Source of the DNA: Flavobacterium turcicum
GTDB taxonomy: Bacteria > Bacteroidota > Bacteroidia > Flavobacteriales > Flavobacteriaceae
DNA length: 64,000 nt
Direction of reading: 5' to 3'
NCBI RefSeq assembly: GCF_011365745.1
Contig: NZ_JAAOBY010000005.1
Span: forward strand, 62,001 to 126,000
The position numbers and the translations under genes are program-made. Below, one piece after another: positions 58,335-64,000 of the stretch; positions within the stretch are counted from its first letter, which is position 1; the number at the start of each line of letters is the position of its first letter. A model generated the notes under the pieces. The model was not told the origin of the DNA, did no database searches, and saw nothing but the letters and a program-made list of their open reading frames with translations.

Positions 58335-60500
58335 TTAAATATGTTGAGCAATTATTTTGTAAAATTCATCAGGAATAAATGGTTTTGTAATCACATCATT
58401 CATACCAAAAGAAAGAAGCATGTCACGATTTTCGTGAAGAGAAATGGCAGTTAAAGCAATTATTGGTGTGGTTTTGTTAAAATTTCTAATAGTTTGAGTA
58501 GCAATAGTGCCGTTTATTCCCGGTAAATGCACATCCATTAAAACCATATCAAAGCTTGATTTGCGCATCCTCTCAATAGCTTCTTCACCATTATCGATAA
58601 CCTCGCAAACAATTTTCTTGTTGTGGAGCATCTTTTTTGTGATCATCTGATTGATTTTATTGTCCTCAACCAATAAGATTTTTTTGTTGGCCAAAAATTT
58701 ATTGTCAACAGCATTGTCCAAGAGTATTACGGTTGCGGGTTTTTCGCCAATTTGAAATCCGAGAGTAAAAGAAAAAGTAGACCCTTTGTTTACTATACTG
58801 CTTAATTGAATTTCACCTCCAAGAATTTTGATCAACTTTTTTACAATGGTTAATCCCAAACCAGTTCCACCATATTTGCGATTTACTTCAATTGATCCTT
58901 GAGAAAAACTATCAAAAACACTTTCTAACTTATCAGCAGGAATACCAATTCCGGTATCTGTGATTTCAAAGTATATGAAAGCAGTTTCATTTTCGTTTTT
59001 TTCTAATTTTGCACGCACGTAAACCACTCCATTTTTGGTAAATTTTAATGCGTTGTTGATCAAGTTCAAAACAATTTGAGATAACTTTGTAGGGTCGCCA
59101 ACAAGGTAATCCGGAATAGTATCGTCAATTTCTAGACTGAATTCATTATTGTTGACGATTGCTAATTCTTTTAAAGAATGTTTTATATTGCTCAAAAGTT
59201 GTTTTAAGTTAAAAGGAATCTGCTCAATTTCTAGTTTTTGTGATTCAATTTTGTTGATCTCTAAAATTTCATTAATAAATTTCGTCAGGTAATCACCAGA
59301 AAACTTTAATGAACTCAAGTAGTCAATTTGTGATTTTTTTGGATTTTCCTGTAAAAGTAAATGCGTGATACCGTTGATGGCATTCAGAGGAGTACGAAGT
59401 TCATGACTAACTGTAGATAAGAATTCTGCTCTGGCTTGCGATGCTTTTTCAGCTTTGTTTTTGGCGAGCTCTAATTCGTTGTTTTTTTCTTTCAACAATA
59501 AATTAGATTGATTTCTAATGATGTTGTTTTTGTAAAGAGAAAGACTCAATAATGATAAAATTGAAATTAAGGCAATTGCCAAAATGCTAATGAGCTTTGA
59601 AAATTTATTAGCTTTTTGTTGCTCGCGAGTTTCGTTGTTGAGCGCCTTAATTTCTTTAAGTTTTTCAGATTCTTTGAATTGAGTGTAATCGTCAATGCCT
59701 AATCTTTCGTTTGTAATTATTGCCAATCGTTCTTTTAGGTTGAGGTGCAACTTCAAATAGGTGTAGGCATTGTTCTTGTCTAAAATTTTATCGTGAGCAA
59801 TACTCAAAGCAAGTAAAACCGCTGTTTTAAGTTCTAAATCATCTGTTTTTTGAGTTAGTTCTAAGGCTTTCTCTAAATAATTGATCGCTAAATTATAGTG
59901 CTTTTGTTCGATTTCAAAGTTTCCTACTTGGTACAAGGCAGTAGCTTTTGCAGGTAATAATTCGATTGCATCATTTTGTGCAATGATTTTACCAAAAACA
60001 ATTGCTGCCTCTGCGTTTTTCTTTTTGGCTGCTAAGAGTAAACCTTTTTGAAGTAGTACTCTCTCGCTTTTATCGGTATATTTTAAAGTTTGATGTAGCT
60101 TATTTGCTTTATCTAAATGGGCAGCAGCGTTTTTATAATCGGATAATTCTTGATAAGTTGTAGCTAAATAAAAATGCATTTTGGCAGCAGCCAAAGTAGG
60201 TGGGACCGCATTAAAGAACCGGTAACTTCTTTCTAACGACTCTCGTGCATCTTTATATTTTTTTAGGTCAAAAAAAAGCTTTCCTAAATTAAAATGTTGT
60301 AATGCTAATGAAGAAACGTCATTAGCGTTGCTGGCCAATTGGATGGCTTTTTGAGTAAGATTTAAGGCGTTCTTGTAGTTGTTTTTTTGAACTGCGGCTT
60401 CAGATTGCTGACTGTATAGCAATATGCTATCTTTCTGCTCTTTCTTTTGAGAGAAAAGCAATTGCGTTAGCATTAAAATAAACAAAAAAGAGTATTTCAT
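58335..60500 (-). CDS. TPR-containing hybrid sensor histidine kinase/response regulator
   Basis: A 721-aa membrane sensor. Signal-like N-terminus (1-17), then six or so TPR repeats in the periplasm (about 25-285), one transmembrane helix (about 302-322), a coiled coil, HisKA with H366 in STVSHELRTPLNAING, HATPase ('IVLNLINNALKFT', 'DTGIGIP', 'KYGGTGLGLTIVKKL') and a C-terminal receiver with D656 in MDVHLPG and 'ILLVEDNKINQMI'. No DNA-binding output, so signal must pass on by phosphotransfer to another protein. It lies 24 bases after gap and may be transcribed with it. Confidence 0.92.
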   Translation of the reverse strand: MKYSFLFILMLTQLLFSQKKEQKDSILLYSQQSEAAVQKNNYKNALNLTQKAIQLASNANDVSSLALQHFNLGKLFFDLKKYKDARESLERSYRFFNAVPPTLAAAKMHFYLATTYQELSDYKNAAAHLDKANKLHQTLKYTDKSERVLLQKGLLLAAKKKNAEAAIVFGKIIAQNDAIELLPAKATALYQVGNFEIEQKHYNLAINYLEKALELTQKTDDLELKTAVLLALSIAHDKILDKNNAYTYLKLHLNLKERLAIITNERLGIDDYTQFKESEKLKEIKALNNETREQQKANKFSKLISILAIALISILSLLSLSLYKNNIIRNQSNLLLKEKNNELELAKNKAEKASQARAEFLSTVSHELRTPLNAINGITHLLLQENPKKSQIDYLSSLKFSGDYLTKFINEILEINKIESQKLEIEQIPFNLKQLLSNIKHSLKELAIVNNNEFSLEIDDTIPDYLVGDPTKLSQIVLNLINNALKFTKNGVVYVRAKLEKNENETAFIYFEITDTGIGIPADKLESVFDSFSQGSIEVNRKYGGTGLGLTIVKKLIKILGGEIQLSSIVNKGSTFSFTLGFQIGEKPATVILLDNAVDNKFLANKKILLVEDNKINQMITKKMLHNKKIVCEVIDNGEEAIERMRKSSFDMVLMDVHLPGINGTIATQTIRNFNKTTPIIALTAISLHENRDMLLSFGMNDVITKPFIPDEFYKIIAQHI

Positions 60501-60524
60501 GCGCAGTTTAATAGGGTTAATTTT

Positions 60525-61517
60525 TTATTGAGATGTCAATAGGATCAAATCAATTATTCGAGATGAATATCCAATTTCATTGTCATACCAACCTACAACT
60601 TTTACCATTTTATCAATAACCGAAGTAAGTTGAGCGTCAAATATACATGAATTTTTGTTTCCTATAACATCAACTGATACAATTGGATCTTCGGTGTAAT
60701 CTAAAATTCCTTTTAAACTGGTTGCTGCTGCATTTCTAAAGGCCATGTTTATGTCTTCAATACTCACTGCTTTTTTGACATTAAAAGTAATGTCTGTAAG
60801 TGAACCGTCAGGAACAGGAACGCGAATTCCACATCCTCCAATTTTGCCTTCAAATTCTGGAAAAATTTTGGTTAAAGCCTTTGCAGCACCCGTGGTAGTG
60901 GGAACTATTGATTGACTAGCGCCGCGCGCTCTTCGCAAATCTTTGTGTGGTTGATCATGTAAACTTTGATCAGTAGTGTACGAGTGTATGGTGGTAATGT
61001 ATGCCTGTTCAATACCACAAAGCTCATTGATGACCTGTATCATTGGAGCGGCATTATTTGTGGTACAACTCGCATTTGATATTATAATTTCAGAACCATC
61101 TAAAATGTGTTCATTTACTCCTAGTACTACAGTTTTGATGGTGTCCACTTCTGATGGAGCAGAAAGAATCACCTTTTTTGCACCTGCTTCAATGTGTTGG
61201 AATAGTTCTTCGTAGGTTTTGAACTTACCAGTTGATTCAATAACGTAATCGATGTTACAATCTTTCCAGTTTAAGTTCGCTATGTTTTTTTCGTGAAAAA
61301 AAAGTACTTTTTTACCTCCAACAGATATACCTATGTCATCATGGCTTACAGTTTCGGATAAAACACCGTGTATACTATCGTATTTAACAAGATGTGCCAT
61401 TGTTTTTTTGTCGGCAATATCATTGATAGCCACAACTTCAATGGTTGGGTGATTAAGGAGTAATCGGAATAAATTTCTACCGATTCTTCCAAAACCGTTT
61501 ATAGCAATTCTAATCAT
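60525..61517 (-). CDS. gap: glyceraldehyde-3-phosphate dehydrogenase, type I
   Basis: Glycolytic/gluconeogenic enzyme (330 aa). The NAD-binding start 'INGFGRIGRNLFRLL', 'AINDIADKKTMAHLVKYDSIHG', the catalytic cysteine C151 in SNASCTTNN, 'RRARGASQSIVPTTTGAAKAL', 'GIRVPVPDGSLTDITF' and 'WYDNEIGYSSR' are all present. The Asp in INDIAD favours NAD over NADP. The gene sits between lipA and the histidine kinase gene; the gap to lipA is 52 bases. A genome may carry other gap copies. Confidence 0.95.
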   Translation of the reverse strand: MIRIAINGFGRIGRNLFRLLLNHPTIEVVAINDIADKKTMAHLVKYDSIHGVLSETVSHDDIGISVGGKKVLFFHEKNIANLNWKDCNIDYVIESTGKFKTYEELFQHIEAGAKKVILSAPSEVDTIKTVVLGVNEHILDGSEIIISNASCTTNNAAPMIQVINELCGIEQAYITTIHSYTTDQSLHDQPHKDLRRARGASQSIVPTTTGAAKALTKIFPEFEGKIGGCGIRVPVPDGSLTDITFNVKKAVSIEDINMAFRNAAATSLKGILDYTEDPIVSVDVIGNKNSCIFDAQLTSVIDKMVKVVGWYDNEIGYSSRIIDLILLTSQ

Positions 61518-61569
61518 AAGTGTAAAATTCTAAAGATGCCGCACACATTTTGTATTTGTGTTTTGCGGT

Positions 61570-62439
61570 TTACAAAATGTGTTTTTGTGCTTTGTATGAC
61601 GAACGAACTAATGGGCCGCTCTCTACATGACGAAAACCAAGTTCCAATCCGTATTGCTCATATTTTGCAAATTGTTCTGGCGTGATGAACTCTTTTACCG
61701 GAAGGTGTTTTTTACTAGGTTGTAAATATTGACCAATTGTTACAACGTCTACATTGGCAGCTCTTAGGTCTCGCAAGGTTTGAAAAACCTCTTCTTCTTG
61801 TTCTCCTAAACCAAGCATTATACCTGACTTGGTACGATTGATACCTTTTTCTTTTAGGTAGCGTAATACTTCAAGGGTACGATCGTATTTTGCTTGAATT
61901 CGAACTTCGCGCGTAAGTCGACGAACTGTTTCAACATTGTGTGAAACTACTTCAGGGTTAGCTTCTACAATTCTATCGATATTTCTTTCTATACCTTGAA
62001 AATCTGGAATCAAAGTCTCAAGTGTTGTGTTTGGGTTCATTCTACGGATTGCTTTTACCGTTTCAATCCAAATGATTGATCCTCCATCCTTTAAATCATC
62101 TCGATCTACACTTGTAATTACTGCGTGTTTGATATTCATGATTTTGATAGAACGAGCAACTTTTTCTGGTTCATCCCAATCTACGGTTTCTGGTCGGCCA
62201 GTTTTAACACCACAAAATCCGCAAGAACGTGTGCATACATTTCCTAAAATCATAAAAGTAGCGGTGCCTTCGCCCCAACATTCACCCATATTTGGGCAAC
62301 TTCCTGATGTACAAATTGTATTTAAGCTATATTTATCAACTAAACCTCTTAGTTCAGTATATTTTTGACCTATTGGTAGTTTTACTTTCAACCATTTCGG
62401 TTTTCCAGTTGGCAAAGCAGTATCTAAAACAGTTTCCAT
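61570..62439 (-). CDS. lipA: lipoyl synthase
   Basis: Radical-SAM enzyme that inserts two sulfurs into octanoyl groups of dehydrogenase complexes (289 aa). The auxiliary iron-sulfur cysteines are in [12 protein letters not shown], the radical-SAM cluster is CTRSCGFC, and the C-terminal serine ligand is in RSSYKAQ. 'GLGEQEEEV' and '[15 protein letters not shown]' also fit. Complete, and normal length. The minus-strand -7 box lies 20 bases upstream. Confidence 0.97.
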   Translation of the reverse strand: METVLDTALPTGKPKWLKVKLPIGQKYTELRGLVDKYSLNTICTSGSCPNMGECWGEGTATFMILGNVCTRSCGFCGVKTGRPETVDWDEPEKVARSIKIMNIKHAVITSVDRDDLKDGGSIIWIETVKAIRRMNPNTTLETLIPDFQGIERNIDRIVEANPEVVSHNVETVRRLTREVRIQAKYDRTLEVLRYLKEKGINRTKSGIMLGLGEQEEEVFQTLRDLRAANVDVVTIGQYLQPSKKHLPVKEFITPEQFAKYEQYGLELGFRHVESGPLVRSSYKAQKHIL

Positions 62440-62458
62440 ATTTTATTTTTTCAAAGTA

Positions 62459-62466
62459 CAAAGATA
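62459..62466 (-). promoter_or_regulatory. -7 box of lipA
   Basis: TATCTTTG on the minus strand, 20 bases before the ATG at 62439. Confidence 0.6.
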
Positions 62467-62637
62467 GCGAATCTTGTTTGAAGATATCCTAATGTAAAAT
62501 GCCTTTTAGTGGTCGTTCTACCTTGTATTAACCTTCCTAAAGATAGATTTAACAATTGTTCGTTTCCTTGGTATTGGAAATATTCCTTTCAAAGGTAAAA
62601 ATGATTTGAAAGTTAGACTTATTGCAGAGCATTTTGT

Positions 62638-62665
62638 TTGTGATTTGGATAAAAATGTATCTTTG
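62638..62665 (+). promoter_or_regulatory. promoter of the M48 peptidase gene
   Basis: TTG (62638-62640), 17-bp spacer, TATCTTTG (62658-62665); the ATG follows 28 bases later. Confidence 0.7.
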
Positions 62666-62693
62666 AAGTCACAATCAACAATAAATTTAGCAA

Positions 62694-63542
62694 ATGAAAA
62701 ATAATTTGAAAACTAGTTTAGTTTTAGGAACTTTCATGATGTGTCTATCTTCTCAGGCGCAAATTAATTTAAAAGAAGGAGCCTTGGGAGCTTTGAGTAA
62801 AGGTGTAGCTGGTTTTACTTTTAGCGATGCTGATGCGGCACAATTGTCAAAAGCTGCTGTAACTAAAATGGACGCTGAAAATACTGTGGCTGGACCTACA
62901 GATCCTTATACTGTGCGCTTGAATAGGGTTTTTGGTAAACACACTAAAAGCGAAGGCTATACTTTAAACTACAAGGTCTACAAGTTGAATGAAGTAAATG
63001 CATTTGCAACAGCAGATGGTAGTGTTCGTGTATATTCTGGTTTAATGGATATTATGGATGATAATGAACTTTTGGCTGTAATTGGTCATGAAATTGGTCA
63101 CGTTGCCAATAGTGACACAAAAGATGCAATTAAGGCTTCATACAGAAAAGAGGCTTTAATAGGTTTGGCTGCTTCACAATCAGAAAAGGTTGCCGCTATC
63201 ACCGATAGTCAATTGGGTAAAATTGGAAGCAGTATGATTGATAGTAAACACAGTCGTAAGCAAGAGTCTGAGGCGGATGAGTTTTCATATAACTTTATGA
63301 AAAGTAACGGTTACAATGTGAATGCAGTAGCTTCTGCTTTTTCGATTTTAGCTAAAATGAGCGAAGGATCGCAAGCATCATTTCTAGATAAAATGATGAG
63401 TTCGCATCCAGATCCCAAAGAGCGTGCTGAAAATGCTAGACTTAGAGCTGAGATAGATGGTTTGTTCAAGCCTTATGTACAGCAAAAACCAGTTGTTAAA
63501 AAGCCTGTGGTGAAAAAGCCGGTAGCAAAAAAGAAAAAATAG
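62694..63542 (+). CDS. M48 family metallopeptidase, exported
   Basis: A 282-aa secreted zinc peptidase of the M48 (Loi/YggG-like) kind. Signal peptide ends near SSQAQ. The zinc site is HEIGH (H132, H136) in VIGHEIGHVANS, with the third ligand Glu in 'HSRKQESEADEFSYNFM'. 'YSGLMDIMDDNELLAVIGHE' and 'SSHPDPKERAENA' match the family. The C-terminus has a Lys/Pro repeat of three KKPV units, which may anchor it to the envelope or give charge. Monocistronic. Confidence 0.92.
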   Translation: MKNNLKTSLVLGTFMMCLSSQAQINLKEGALGALSKGVAGFTFSDADAAQLSKAAVTKMDAENTVAGPTDPYTVRLNRVFGKHTKSEGYTLNYKVYKLNEVNAFATADGSVRVYSGLMDIMDDNELLAVIGHEIGHVANSDTKDAIKASYRKEALIGLAASQSEKVAAITDSQLGKIGSSMIDSKHSRKQESEADEFSYNFMKSNGYNVNAVASAFSILAKMSEGSQASFLDKMMSSHPDPKERAENARLRAEIDGLFKPYVQQKPVVKKPVVKKPVAKKKK

Positions 63543-63561
63543 TTTTCTGGTATATAATCAT

Positions 63562-63594
63562 AAAAAAAAGCAGAACATTGGTTCTGCTTTTTTT
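63562..63594. terminator. bidirectional terminator
   Basis: AAAGCAGAAC, four bases, GTTCTGCTTT with A and T runs on both sides; shared by the M48 gene and the convergent TonB-like gene. Confidence 0.9.
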
Positions 63595-63614
63595 ATGTCA
63601 AGACTTTAGATTTT

Positions 63615-64000
63615 TTAATTTAATTGCACTACAATTGGTAAGCTATATGCGGTTCGTACCGGTTTGCCATCTATCATTCCTGGTGCCCATTTTGTACGTA
63701 ATGATTTAAGTACTCTGATAGCCTCCCGACCTAAACCGTGTCCGGGATCTCTTTTAACGGTAATGTCGGTCATGCTGCCATCTCGTTCGATAACAAATGC
63801 TACATATATTTTAATGATACCACTACCATCAATTTCTTGTTTTTCGAAATTGTTTCCCACATAGGTATAAAATTTGTTAATTCCTCCCGGAAATTCTGGT
63901 AATTTATCTAATGCAGCGCTTACTACTGCCGTGTTTCCTGCGTCAGTGCTAGGAAGTGTTCCTGTTGTTGCACCTGTGCTTGTGCTAGAATTTACTCCAA
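63615..64000 (-). CDS. energy transducer TonB C-terminal domain (partial, runs off the window)
   Basis: The C-terminal end of a TonB-type protein whose upstream part lies beyond the window. Seen are a Ser/Thr-rich linker (GVNSSTSTGATTG), 'LPEFPGGINKFYTYVGNNFE', and the TonB_C core 'GSGIIKIYVAFVIERDGSMTDITVKRDPGHGLGREAIRVLKSLRTKWAPGMIDGKPVRTAYSLPIVVQL'. The frame stays open to base 64000. It would pass proton-motive force to outer-membrane receptors. The GTG at 63860 is only an internal codon. Confidence 0.88.
   Translation of the reverse strand, partial: GVNSSTSTGATTGTLPSTDAGNTAVVSAALDKLPEFPGGINKFYTYVGNNFEKQEIDGSGIIKIYVAFVIERDGSMTDITVKRDPGHGLGREAIRVLKSLRTKWAPGMIDGKPVRTAYSLPIVVQLN

Overview
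The window looks like a piece of a Flavobacterium (Bacteroidota) chromosome. The base composition is AT-rich and translation starts generally lack Shine-Dalgarno sequences. Many genes are preceded by the Bacteroidota -7 promoter box TAnnTTTG. The proteins include a type IX secretion cargo with a gliding-motility C-terminus, a TonB-dependent receptor, many signal-peptide lipoproteins and a 'HAEPLYID' family protein. Core genes are collinear with what is usual in flavobacteria (argS, ffh, folD; lpxK, purine nucleoside phosphorylase, Nif3; lipA, gap).

Layout. 0-2.6 kb: idi, a 6-pyruvoyl/6-carboxytetrahydropterin synthase, a Bcp-type peroxiredoxin, a small conserved protein and two identical tRNA-Thr(UGU) genes with their own promoters and terminators. 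2.8-8.6 kb (minus strand): DUF4369 lipoprotein, M61 peptidase, small hypotheticals, AlkB-like dioxygenase, DoxX and EamA membrane proteins. 8.6-13.9 kb: a DUF1501/DUF1800 pair, a divergent outer-membrane receptor and a DUF2721 protein. 14.2-19.5 kb (plus): DUF2254 protein, a structured leader, a small protein with a DUF6671 protein, threonylcarbamoyl-AMP synthase and an SbtA-like permease. 19.6-24.8 kb (minus): a tricorn-like S41 protease, an NTF2-like protein, and separate 'plug-only' and 'carboxypeptidase-regulatory-only' proteins. 24.8-28.2 kb: an accessory, very AT-rich block of three co-oriented genes, each followed by a related repeat. 28.2-32.5 kb: htpG, a lipocalin-like lipoprotein, an OmpA lipoprotein and an orphan ABC ATPase. 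32.6-33.5 kb: a dispersed hairpin element and a tandem array with a period of about 192 bp. 33.5-44.4 kb: S9 peptidase, FabH-like enzyme, HAEPLYID protein, glycosylasparaginase and a 1428-aa adhesin. 44.6-52.5 kb: argS, ffh, folD, corA, and a three-gene unit with a winged-helix regulator and two copies of a palindrome. 52.5-64 kb: rluF-like, hydrolase, coiled-coil protein, Nif3, lpxK, purine nucleoside phosphorylase, hybrid histidine kinase, gap, lipA, an M48 peptidase and a TonB C-terminus cut by the window edge.

Three unexplained structures stand out. (1) At 24.8-26.6 kb each of three same-strand genes is followed by a copy of a related repeat, and one copy carries long inverted arms; the arrangement resembles gene cassettes, but no integrase is present. 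(2) A dispersed element occurs three times (about 28.0, 32.7 and 53.5 kb) with conserved flanks around completely different central hairpins. (3) A 17-bp palindrome, ACTTTG-N5-CAAAGT, lies on the promoters of two adjacent membrane-protein genes beside a winged-helix regulator, which suggests a self-contained regulon. No rRNA, CRISPR array, insertion sequence or prophage was seen. All assignments come from reading the sequence; no database search was run.
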